DNA from: JAJPKK01 sp963844635
Lineage (GTDB): Bacteria > Pseudomonadota > Alphaproteobacteria > Rhizobiales > Xanthobacteraceae
NCBI GenBank assembly: GCA_963844635.1
Contig: CAWJPD010000003.1
Coordinates: 806,001 to 870,000, forward strand
DNA length: 64,000 nt
Reading direction: 5' to 3'
Both the position numbers and the translations under genes were made by a program. The notes under the pieces are model-generated. The model searched no databases. It was given only the letters and a program-made list of their open reading frames with translations, and was not told where the DNA came from. Within the stretch, counting starts at the first letter, position 1; each line of letters starts with the position of its first letter. Below are positions 56,630-64,000 of this stretch, one piece after another.

Positions 56630-58289
56630 CCCGGATTATGCATGAGGGCTGAAAGTTTTGCGGCGACTGTGGCAGGAAACGGCCGATTCACTTAGACAAG
56701 TTGTTGTTCCGACAAGTTGCCTCGCGTATCAACCCTGCGCCACAGCCGCCATGACTGACGATACGCTGCTTCCCTTCGACCTGCCAGCGGTGCGCCGTAA
56801 GAAACTCACAGTCGATTTTGCCGGCGGCAATCAATCTTCCGATGCCGGACTGCTGTTGCTGCGCGAGGCGGAGCGCAGGCTTGGTGTTTGCCGACGGCTG
56901 GCGGAGGCGATGCCGGATCGACGCGATGGCGATCGCATCCGCCACGCGATGTTTGAGATGGTCATGGCGCGCACCGCGGCGATCGCTTGCGGTCACAAGG
57001 ATGCGATCGACCTCGACCGCCTGCGCCACGATCCGTTGATGAAGGTCGCGGTCGGGCGCTGTCCGGACAGCGGTGCAGCTCTCGCCTCGCAATCGACGAT
57101 CAGCCGCCTGGAGAATACGCCGTCAAAGAGCGAAGCGGCGCGGCTCTGCGCAGCCCTCATCGACCAGGTCGGCGCGACGGTGAAGCCGGGCAAGCAGGCG
57201 ATACTCGACATCGACGACACCTTCTGCGCCGCGCATGGCGGCCAGCAACTGGCGTTCTGGAACGCGCATCAGGACGAACGCGGCTTTGCGTCAATGCACA
57301 TCTATCATGCGGCGAGCGGCGCACCGGTCGCCGCGATTCTACGCCCGGCGCGAACCCCGAAAGGCACCGAGGTGTGCACCGTCATCAAGCATGTGACGAA
57401 GCACCTGAGGGAATATTGGCCGCACACCCGCATGGTGTGGCGCGGTGACAGTCATTATGGGCGCGTCGAAGCCATGGAATGGGCGGAGGACAACGGCGCC
57501 GACTATATTTTCGGCCTTTCCGGCAACGCCGCGCTTGATGCGCTGGCAGCCGAGACCGCCGACAATCTGCGCTTCCATCATGCCAAGAGCAGCCACACCA
57601 AGCTGCGCTCCTATGCAAGCTTCATCTATCAGGCCGGCAGCTGGACACGGCCGCGCAAAGTGGTGGCGCGGCTCGAATGCTCGCTGCAGCCTGACACCGG
57701 CGAGGCGGTCACCTCAACCGGCATGCGCCAGGAGGTCGACATCCGCTACATCGTCACCTCGCTCAAGGGCTCGGCGCGGCATCTCTACGAGAATGTCTAC
57801 TGCCAGCGCGGGCAGATGGAAAACCTGATCAAGCTGCACAAGGCGCAGCTGGCGTCCGATCGCATGTCGTGTCACAGCGCGACCGCCAACCAGGTGCGGC
57901 TCGCTCTGCACACCGCCGCGTTCTGGCTGATGCACGCCGTGCGCTCAGCCATTCCGCAAACAGACCCGCTGGCGACCGCCGAGTTTGCCACCATCCGCGA
58001 GCGTCTGATCAAAATCGGCGCCCGGGTGATCGAACATATCGCGCGTATTCGCATTCAGTTGCCGACGAGTTGCCCTCAGCGCGTGCTGTTCCGCACCGTC
58101 GCGCTCGGCCTGATGCCATCCGGTCCATGAGCCCCCGGGGCGCGATGCCCGCCGTCGCCGCCGCTCACGGCAGATCAACACCGACGCGTCGCACCGCGAG
58201 TTGCTCCAAAACCGATCAGCCGGTCGGAGCGAACGTATGCGATTCGCCAACAAACGTGGAAAAACGCCCCTCGTCATGCATAATCCGGG
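56630..58289 (+). mobile_element. IS1380-family insertion sequence
   Basis: 1660-bp element bounded by inverted repeats CCCGGATTATGCATGA at both ends and a 4-bp target duplication CTAA (56626-56629 and 58290-58293). It encodes one intact transposase. It appears to sit in an intergenic region; no split gene was recognised on either side. Confidence 0.93.
56751..58130 (+). CDS. IS1380-family transposase
   Basis: 459 residues, DDE type. N-terminal KKLTVDFAGGNQSSDAGLLL, first Asp in AILDIDDTFCAAHGGQQ, second in MVWRGDSHYGRVEAMEW, the C-terminal Glu region near YCQRGQMENLIKLHKAQLAS and a FWLMHAVRSA block. Intact and in one frame, so possibly active. The start at 56751 follows a run of in-frame codons without a clear ribosome-binding site. 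Confidence 0.93.
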   Translation: MTDDTLLPFDLPAVRRKKLTVDFAGGNQSSDAGLLLLREAERRLGVCRRLAEAMPDRRDGDRIRHAMFEMVMARTAAIACGHKDAIDLDRLRHDPLMKVAVGRCPDSGAALASQSTISRLENTPSKSEAARLCAALIDQVGATVKPGKQAILDIDDTFCAAHGGQQLAFWNAHQDERGFASMHIYHAASGAPVAAILRPARTPKGTEVCTVIKHVTKHLREYWPHTRMVWRGDSHYGRVEAMEWAEDNGADYIFGLSGNAALDALAAETADNLRFHHAKSSHTKLRSYASFIYQAGSWTRPRKVVARLECSLQPDTGEAVTSTGMRQEVDIRYIVTSLKGSARHLYENVYCQRGQMENLIKLHKAQLASDRMSCHSATANQVRLALHTAAFWLMHAVRSAIPQTDPLATAEFATIRERLIKIGARVIEHIARIRIQLPTSCPQRVLFRTVALGLMPSGP

Positions 58290-58356
58290 CTAATCTTGTC
58301 ACCCCGGTCACGCGGTCGCTCCAATCCCGGCCAATCGGTTCGCCACGCGCTGATTT

Positions 58357-59235
58357 CTAACGATCCGTTTGCGCCAGTTGATCGAGGCGGGAAGGAGCCT
58401 CCGCCGAACCGAGTTCTGCGGCCCGACGGTACCATTCCCGCGCTTGCAGCAGGTCGCCGTTGACCCCGAACACGTGCAGACGCTTCAGCACATTCGGGTC
58501 GTAGGAACTGCCGAGCGCGAGAGCGGCCTGCGCATTGCCGGCATTGGCGGCCCGGCGCAAGACGAGGCGCGCAGCGGCGACGTCGCCCGTCGACAGGGAA
58601 GCACGGCCGCGCGCGAGCAGCGCCGCGTTCTCGTCCGAATCTGCCACTGGTTCGGCCACCGAAGGAGCTGTCGGCGTGGCAGCCTGCGCCATCCTGCCGT
58701 CTTGCCGTCTCTCTCGTCAGGGTGAGCGGCGGCATTCGGTGAGCGGGCCGCGGCGAGCGACACCGCGGCGGCAGCCGATCGATCTTCGCCGATCGGTTCG
58801 GCGCCGATGACGCCAACCGATGCTGGCTGCGACGCTTTCGTCGTGCGATGTCGCGATAACGGAAAAGTCGGCGGGAGGTCGCGGCCAAAATCGGGCGCCG
58901 CAACGGGCATAACGGTCGTCAGAACGGAGGTGGGTTCCGAAAGGAGGACCGGCGGCGTCGACGCGTAGACTTGGCGGACGCGCGGGCCAGTCGAAGCCAA
59001 GGGCACAAGCGGCAAGGACCACGCACGACACCAAGCGGCGGCGTCGGCCGACCCGCAATTTGTGCGAGAAGTCGGGCCGCGGCTCCGGGAGTTCTTCCGC
59101 GGCAAGCGCGAGGCGCGCTCGCAACTCCACGATGCAAACATCGCCCTCGAAAGTCGGCCACGTCTTTTTGCGCAACCATGCAAACAGCGGCTTGGGGCGC
59201 GGCGGGATGAGCGGAGCGTTCGAGCGTCGATGCAT
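58357..59235 (-). CDS. Membrane-anchored Sel1/TPR-like protein (frameshifted)
   Basis: The start at 59235 follows AGGAGGCAATCC. The N-part (MHRRSNAPLIPPRPKPLFAW, one membrane helix LVSCVVLAACALGF) continues into a Pro/Ala-rich linker in a second frame (VYASTPPVLLSEPTSVLTTV) after a break near 58985. It returns near 58690 to AALLARGRASLSTGDVAAAR, AANAGNAQAALALGSSYDPN, AREWYRRAAELGSAEAPSRL, which has Sel1-like repeats. About 290 residues corrected. Probably an envelope scaffold; function unknown. Layout resembles the Pro/Ala protein at 8756-9996. Confidence 0.55.
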
Positions 59236-59245
59236 GGATTGCCTC

Positions 59246-59791
59246 CTACCGCTCGTCTCGGCTCCCCTTTCCTCGGCTCGATCCGCGGAACTCTTCCATC
59301 GTTTCAGACGAATCCAAGTCCCCCGGCTCCGTTTTCTTTTCAGACGAACAAGGGGTCGGATGGACTGCGGTTTCCTCCGTCTCCGTGCGGAGGCGATCAC
59401 GGGCCGCGCGATCTCGCGCCCATTTCGGTGCATATGTCAGGAATTGCGACTCATCGCATTCATGTTCTGCGCCCCCAGCCCCTTGGGCAAAGGAAACGGT
59501 GCTTTCCGTATCAGCCGACCGGGCCACTTCGGGATCAATTGCGTTTTCGCCAACCCCTTCCTCGTCCTCCATCAGAACGAGGTTCGCGGCGGGCCTCGTC
59601 CCGCCCGGGTCCACCATGCCAGCTTCTTGCAGCAACGCTGTGAGCGATTGGTGCATTCGAATTGAGGCCACGGCGTCTCGGCCGGGAGCAGCTCGCGGTC
59701 CGCCGGACTTCATCCGCATTGGTTCGGGCGTGTCGTTCGAGTTTCCGACTGCTTCTCCCCTAAGAGCCGCCGCACGCATTGAACCCCCCAT
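59246..59791 (-). CDS. Hypothetical acidic protein
   Basis: 181 residues, not recognised. Soluble and mostly disordered-looking, with an acidic patch LVLMEDEEGVGENAIDPEVA. Ends 10 bp before the Sel1-like gene and is probably cotranscribed with it. Function unknown. Confidence 0.45.
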   Translation of the reverse strand: MGGSMRAAALRGEAVGNSNDTPEPMRMKSGGPRAAPGRDAVASIRMHQSLTALLQEAGMVDPGGTRPAANLVLMEDEEGVGENAIDPEVARSADTESTVSFAQGAGGAEHECDESQFLTYAPKWARDRAARDRLRTETEETAVHPTPCSSEKKTEPGDLDSSETMEEFRGSSRGKGSRDER

Positions 59792-60342
59792 ATGACGCTA
59801 CATAAGAACGCAACAGGCGATTGCGTCACGGCGTTGCGTGACAGCGCCCCTCATTCCCTTTGATTTGGAGACCGAAGGTCGGCAACGGAATGCAGGCAAC
59901 CTGCCGGTCCGACCGGTGTACGGCGGTCTGTGTTGCCGCAAGACAATAACTCGGCATGCGCTTGCGCGCGCATGTTGTCATCGTCGCCCCCCAACTCGCC
60001 CCAAGACCATCCTTTGCGAACGATCTTCACCCGGTTGTTGCGCTCTCGAACAACGCTGCGCCCGGATGATTAAGCATCGGCAACGAGTTTGCGCGACAGT
60101 TAGGCCGCAATGTGATGCTTTTTCGATGTCGTTCGCCAGTTCTGCCGCATTCGCTTCAGCGCCGATCCCGGATCGCTTGCCTCGCCGCTTATGCCGGCGG
60201 CTCCGAACTTTTAATCCAAATCGCACAGAGCTGTAGCTCGCTTGAGCGGTAGCGAAACCCATCTGAGAGGCCGAGAATCGATGGGTTTCGCAGAGATCAA
60301 CCATCGTTCGGAAGCGACTGGTTTCATGGTATCGCTACACTA
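59792..60342. other. Intergenic stretch with a perfect inverted repeat
   Basis: About 550 bp without a recognised gene. It contains the hairpin listed at 60252-60291 and, at its right edge, the TA target of the IS630-type element. Confidence 0.45.
60252..60291. repeat. 12-bp perfect inverted repeat
   Basis: GCGAAACCCATC and GATGGGTTTCGC separated by 16 bp. No T-tract follows on either strand. Similar GAAACCCATC/GATGGGTTTC elements are known in Bradyrhizobium-type genomes. Confidence 0.6.
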
Positions 60343-61392
60343 AAGCGGATTCCGATCATATTGAAGCATAGCCTGCATGCGTGAAATAGTTGGCGCATTC
60401 TTGAGGACCGAGCTGTGGGATGAACGAGCGAATTGCTCGGTTGAGCCGCGGGACCGTTCGCGCCGCGACCTTGCGCAGGAATGTCTTGAATTTACTGTAA
60501 GACATCTCGATCGGATTGAGGTCGGGCGAGTATTTCGGCAGGTAGCGCAGTGTCGCCCGCGCTTTCTCGATCGCCTCGTCGAACGCCGGCAGCCAAGTGG
60601 ATGCGGCAGTTATCCATGACGACGATGTCATTGCGCCGGAGCGTGGGAACCAAGCACTGCTCGACATAGGCGAGGAACATTTCTCCGTTCATGGCGCCCT
60701 CGATCACCATCGGGGCGGTCATTTTATCGTGGCGCAAGGCGGCCACGAAGGTGATCGTCTCCCATGCTCCAAGCGGAACAGTGCCGATCACCCTGGCGCC
60801 ACGTGGAGCCCGCCCCCTGAGACGCGCCATGTTGGTGCTGACCGCGGTCTCGTCGATAAACACCAGCCGGGCGGGATCAAGCATGCCTTGCTCTCGTATC
60901 CACCGCCGGCGTGCTCGCGCCACATCCGCCCGCTGTCGTTCGGCGGCTTGCAGGCTTTTTTTTAAGAGTGATGTCGTGTCGATCGAGAAAACGCCAAAGC
61001 GCACTGCGGCTGGTTTTAATCCGCCGCTTGCGCAGTGCGGTAACCGTCTCTACCAAGGTCAGGTCTGGCTGTTCGCGCAATGAGAGCCAATATCTCGGCC
61101 GCGAATTCTTCCAGCGGCGAAATGCTTCCGCCGCGCGGTTTCGGCGCGGCGCTTTTCTTCTCGTTCCAGCGCTGCAGCCACTTTATTGCCGAGGCCATGC
61201 TTACCTCGAAACGTTCCGCCGCCTCGCGTCGCGACGCACCCGCCTCCACCGCTTCGATAACGCGTTCCCGCAGGTCCCCAGAATAAGCCTTCGGCACCGC
61301 GCACCCATCCGTAAAGAGAATCAATGCGCAAACAATCCCTCATCGCCGACCTTCTGGGAATCCCTCCGATTCAAATCGGAAGGGAACCGCTT
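60343..61392 (-). mobile_element. IS630-family insertion sequence
   Basis: About 1050 bp with inverted ends AAGCGGATTCCGATCATA and AAGCGGTTCCCTTCCGAT, flanked by the TA dinucleotide typical of IS630 (60341-60342, 61393-61394). It carries a decayed or frameshifted transposase gene. A family C repeat begins immediately to the right, suggesting the element inserted at the repeat's edge. Confidence 0.85.
60356..61297 (-). pseudogene. IS630-family transposase (three frame changes)
   Basis: From a GTG at 61297: KAYSGDLRERVIEAVEAGAS (helix-turn-helix), break near 61078, EQPDLTLVETVTALRKRR, break in an A-run near 60960, then LVFIDETAVSTNMARLRGRA (catalytic Asp), VVMDNCRIHLAAGV, break near 60585, and YLPKYSPDLNPIEMSYSKFK (catalytic Glu region), ending AGYASI. 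All domains are present, but as read the gene is not continuous. The A-run change could be programmed frameshifting; the other two look like damage or error. Confidence 0.85.
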
Positions 61393-61394
61393 TA

Positions 61395-61470
61395 GACGCG
61401 GATTCCGGTCATATCGAAGCGCCGCGCGGTCGGCCATTTTCACAGCTCCGACAGCGTGGGCAGCACCGCC
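61395..61470 (-). repeat. Interspersed repeat family C, copy 3 (internally deleted)
   Basis: Minus-strand match to the family ends: GCTGCCCACGCTGTCGGAGC, GTGAAAATGGCCGACCGC, then directly GCGGCGCTTCGATATGACCG. About 90 bp present in the other two copies are missing. Confidence 0.55.
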
Positions 61471-61562
61471 TCTTGAGTAATCCAGGTGGTGCACGGCATG
61501 TGTAGGCGTGTCGCCGCCCCTACCGATCCATTTGATTCCATCCGATCGGAATACGCTCTCAT

Positions 61563-61667
61563 TTAGCGCATGATCCCGCAAAGTTGCAGACTTTTCGGAC
61601 AAGATCATGCGCAAAATCAATGATAATCGAGCGGGAGGCAACTCAACCTGAACGCATCCCGCTCTAG
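61563..61667. repeat. Interspersed palindromic repeat family A, copy 11
   Basis: TTAGCGCATGATCCCGCAAAG to CATCCCGCTCTAG. Its right end supplies the TAG stop of the small membrane protein gene on the minus strand. Confidence 0.9.
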
Positions 61668-61858
61668 TTATTCGACGTTGCCCATTTCACCAGGCGATCG
61701 AACTGCGTCCTGACATAATCGACGCTCGACTGCTCAAGATCGCGGACATTGTCCCAATACACCAGCGGCTTCAATCCCCCGGACTCCATACTGTCGTGGA
61801 GATACGCGCCGCCGATTGTCAGAACAATGCCGAGCACCAATCCAAGGATAAATCGCAT
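61664..61858 (-). CDS. Small membrane protein
   Basis: 64 residues from the ATG at 61858 (GGAGGGCTAGAT upstream). One membrane helix MRFILGLVLGIVLTIGGAYL at the N-terminus, then a short charged tail (DYVRTQFDRLVKWATSNN). Function unknown. The gene appears real because of the strong ribosome-binding site; its stop codon lies in the repeat. Confidence 0.6.
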   Translation of the reverse strand: MRFILGLVLGIVLTIGGAYLHDSMESGGLKPLVYWDNVRDLEQSSVDYVRTQFDRLVKWATSNN

Positions 61859-62253
61859 ATCTAGCCCTCCAGCCTCCTGCGCCACTCAGGTGAATGAATG
61901 CCGGCCTGTTGTCAAAGGCCACAAGGTCCGGCCAACTCGGGCCGTCCCATCATAGGCGCGTGCCGCGCGAGCATACAGAACCGCGCGTTCGGCAAAACGG
62001 CGCGTTGCAAGAGATGGCGAATTTGCGGTGTCCCAAAGGAGGACATGAAGGTCGCACGCGTGCGGCCTGGACTTCTTGCTCGAACCAATACCGCCCCTTT
62101 CCAGGCATGCGCCAGTCCCTGCGATCCTGTGAGAACGCAAGGTGATCATGCCACGGTACCGATCCGATTGCCTCGCATTTGCAGCGCCTTGCCGGTCGGG
62201 ACCCCGCCGTTATAAGCCCGGCCATAAAGGCCGGCCGATGGAGAGGACTGCCC
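61859..62253. other. Intergenic stretch upstream of ndk
   Basis: About 395 bp between divergent genes. No ORF with protein-like features or structured RNA was recognised; the ndk promoter should lie in the right half. Confidence 0.4.
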
Positions 62254-62676
62254 ATGGCGATCGAGCGCACATTTTCTATCCTCAAGCCCGACGCCACCGC
62301 CCGCCACCTCACCGGTGCGATCAATGCGATGATCGAACAGGTCGGCTTGAAGATCGTGGCGCAAAAGAGGGTGCGCATCACCCGCGAGCAGGCCGAGACC
62401 TTCTACGGGGTGCACCGGGAGCGTCCCTTTTTTCGCGAGCTGGTCGACTTCATGGTGTCCGGGCCGGTTGTTGTCCAGGTGCTTGAAGGCGACAACGCGA
62501 TTGCGAGCTATCGCGACCTGATGGGCGCCACCGATCCGGCAAAGGCGGCGGCGGGCACCATTCGCAAGCTTCACGCGAGGTCGATCGGCGAAAACTCCGT
62601 TCACGGCTCCGATGCGAGCGACACTGCGGCGCGCGAGATCAGCCAGTTTTTTTCCGGCAACGAGATCGTGGGGTGA
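62254..62676 (+). CDS. ndk: Nucleoside diphosphate kinase
   Basis: 140 residues, full length. IERTFSILKPDATARHLTGA at the start (ATP-site Lys in LKPDA), RPFFRELVDFMVSGPVVVQV, and the active-site histidine in ENSVHGSDAS (near residue 117). Transfers gamma-phosphate between nucleotides; cytoplasmic. GGAGAGG precedes the ATG. Confidence 0.97.
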   Translation: MAIERTFSILKPDATARHLTGAINAMIEQVGLKIVAQKRVRITREQAETFYGVHRERPFFRELVDFMVSGPVVVQVLEGDNAIASYRDLMGATDPAKAAAGTIRKLHARSIGENSVHGSDASDTAAREISQFFSGNEIVG

Positions 62677-62714
62677 CATGGCATCCTGCCGATGGCCGTG
62701 TCCCCGGCCTGCGC

Positions 62715-62814
62715 CAGCGCATGATCCCGGAAAGTTGCAGACTTTTCGGACAGGATCATGTGCAAAATCAAAGGCGATCGCGTGGAACCGATTTCATGCT
62801 GAATGCAACCCTCT
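62715..62814. repeat. Interspersed palindromic repeat family A, copy 12
   Basis: CAGCGCATGATCCCGGAAAG with the core intact; the right third has diverged (GAATGCAACCCTCT). Located between ndk and terC. Confidence 0.85.
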
Positions 62815-62919
62815 CAAGCGCGGCTTGTCAGCCGCAGCGGGCCTCGCATACCCTGGACGCAAGGTCACAAGGCAACAAAATCTGGACCGGCGCCACCGTG
62901 CCGAGCTTGGGAGTGCTGC

Positions 62920-63669
62920 ATGGATGCGTTGATGGCGAGCATGGCGACGCCCCAGTTCTGGATCGCGGTGGTCCAGATCATCTGGATCAATATTCTCCTG
63001 TCCGGCGACAATGCCGTGGTGATCGCTCTGGCCTGCCGCGAGTTGCCCCCGCGCGAGCGGCTATGGGGCATGGTCATCGGCGCGGGTGTTGCCTCTGTCT
63101 TGCTGATCGCCTTCACCGCCGTGTTTTCCGTGCTGCTGACGCTCCCCTATCTGCGGCTCGCCGGCGCACTGGCCCTCATCTGGATCGCGATCAAGCTGCT
63201 GGCACCGCAGGCGCATGACGAGGAAGGCACCACCGAAGCGGCAGAGGACCTTTGGCGTGCCGTGCGCATCGTCGTGATTGCCGACATCGTCATGAGCCTG
63301 GACAACGTCATCGCCGTCGCTGCGGTGGCAAAAGGCCAGTACGTTCTGCTCATCATCGGCCTGTCGATCAGCATCCCCGTCGTCATCGCCGGAAGCGCGA
63401 TCATCCTCTGGCTGATGGAGCGCTTTCCAATCCTGGTGTGGGGAGGTGCCGCGATCCTCGGCTGGGTGGCGGGCGATATTTTTGCCGGCGACACCTTCAT
63501 TCAGGAGCACATCGGGTCGGCAAACCCCGACGTGGTCGACTATGCCGCCTCTTTCGTCGGGGCGGCGATTGTGGTTCTGAGCGGCCTCTTGTGGCGGCGT
63601 ATCCACCCGCGCCGGAGGTGGCCAAGGGGTGATCCGCTCTTGCGCCCGGGGACTGGCCCGGCCGAATAA
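62920..63669 (+). CDS. TerC-family (YjbE-type) integral membrane protein
   Basis: 249 residues from the ATG at 62920 with seven predicted membrane helices. Family motifs with metal-binding acidic residues: NILLSGDNAVVIALACRELP (residues 24-43) and VIADIVMSLDNVIAVAAVA (about 121-139). TerC-family proteins are linked to metal (manganese) efflux and metallation of exported proteins. No metal riboswitch was recognised upstream. Confidence 0.9.
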   Translation: MDALMASMATPQFWIAVVQIIWINILLSGDNAVVIALACRELPPRERLWGMVIGAGVASVLLIAFTAVFSVLLTLPYLRLAGALALIWIAIKLLAPQAHDEEGTTEAAEDLWRAVRIVVIADIVMSLDNVIAVAAVAKGQYVLLIIGLSISIPVVIAGSAIILWLMERFPILVWGGAAILGWVAGDIFAGDTFIQEHIGSANPDVVDYAASFVGAAIVVLSGLLWRRIHPRRRWPRGDPLLRPGTGPAE

Positions 63670-63673
63670 CTGA

Positions 63674-63747
63674 ATCGTTCTATGGCAGTTCGCTGCACCC
63701 GGTGATGATTTCTGCCAAGTACCGGCGGTTGTTTTCGCGGGTGCCCG
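63674..63747. repeat. Short repeat shared with 37300-37500
   Basis: Contains ATCGTTCTATGGCAGTT and TACCGGCGGTTGTTTTCGCG. Both blocks recur, in altered arrangement, around the family A repeat at 37344 (TCGTTCGATGGCAGTT at about 37322, GTTATTTTCGCGGGTGCCC at about 37484). The function is unknown. Confidence 0.45.
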
Positions 63748-63950
63748 AACGCAAGGCGAGGTTGCAAAGGGTCTTGCTTCGGCCGCAATTCTGCGGCTTT
63801 ATCAACGCGGCAATCGGAATTTTGGGCCGTTCGGCCGCTGGCGTGATGCGCGATCGTTGCGAACCCTCCAAAAAAAACCGGCTTGTTGGCGCGAGCGCCC
63901 GTGCGGCGTTGGCGTCCCACCTTCGTTCCGACTGACTTAGGAGACAGACG

Positions 63951-64000
63951 ATGCAGAAAGGCACCGTCAAATGGTTCAACCCGACGAAAGGCTATGGGTT
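63951..64000 (+). CDS. Cold-shock protein (CspA family), 5' part only
   Basis: The first 16 codons read MQKGTVKWFNPTKGYG, the start of the CspA nucleic-acid-binding OB fold (RNP1 region beginning). AGGAGACAGACG precedes the ATG. The gene runs off the window edge. The 280 bp upstream may include a long leader, as is common for cold-shock genes. Confidence 0.92.
   Translation, partial: MQKGTVKWFNPTKGYG

Noticed and set aside
1..64000. tRNA and rRNA genes
   Set aside because: No cloverleaf-like segment with GTTCGA-type T-loop and matching acceptor stem, and no rRNA sequence, was recognised by eye. A covariance-model scan would be needed to exclude small ones.

Overview
The window is GC-rich, densely coded DNA of an alphaproteobacterium of the order Hyphomicrobiales (Rhizobiales). 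The best match is a Bradyrhizobium/Xanthobacter-type genome. The grounds are a ccmI-ccmE-ccmF-ccmH (cycHJKL-type) cluster next to a FeuPQ-like two-component system, a rhizobial H-NS protein, a DUF1236 exported protein, an expanded family of orphan ABC substrate-binding proteins, and a roughly 100-bp interspersed repeat of rhizobial type present in 12 copies.

Layout. 1-7 kb: cytochrome c maturation genes, then a sensor kinase and response regulator, all on the minus strand. 7-13 kb: a B3-type metallo-beta-lactamase, a Pro/Ala-rich membrane-anchored protein, pssA, ureE and an SMP-30-like protein. 13.5-18.4 kb: an O-antigen-ligase-like membrane protein with a partner, a DUF1275 protein and an exported protein. 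18.4-22.8 kb: three tandem substrate-binding proteins, the middle one split by an IS256-family element. 23-27.5 kb: a cytochrome c/beta-propeller protein and a xanthine-dehydrogenase-type large subunit. 27.7-33.1 kb: a DUF1236 gene whose start is preceded by eight copies of a Shine-Dalgarno-plus-ATG unit, a hydrolase, a lectin-like exported protein and a BisC-type molybdoenzyme. 33.6-41.3 kb: H-NS and a glycosyltransferase cluster including a WaaG homologue. 42-46.5 kb: housekeeping genes (infA, murI, purB) with an SDR and an SH3 protein. 46.5-56.3 kb: a porin, hydrolase, acyl-CoA carboxylase beta subunit, MAPEG protein, two duplicated ABM-domain proteins and an MBL-fold enzyme. 56.6-61.4 kb: IS1380 and IS630 elements around a Sel1-type gene. 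61.6-64 kb: ndk, terC and the start of a cold-shock gene.

Three features stand out. First, the 15-bp translation-start array at 28128-28249. Second, two interspersed palindromic repeat families in which a second hairpin is nested at the same internal site in some copies. Third, many single-base frameshifts, often in G or C runs and including the normally essential pssA and purB. These suggest residual indel errors in the sequence, so frameshifted genes here should not be read as real pseudogenes without checking.
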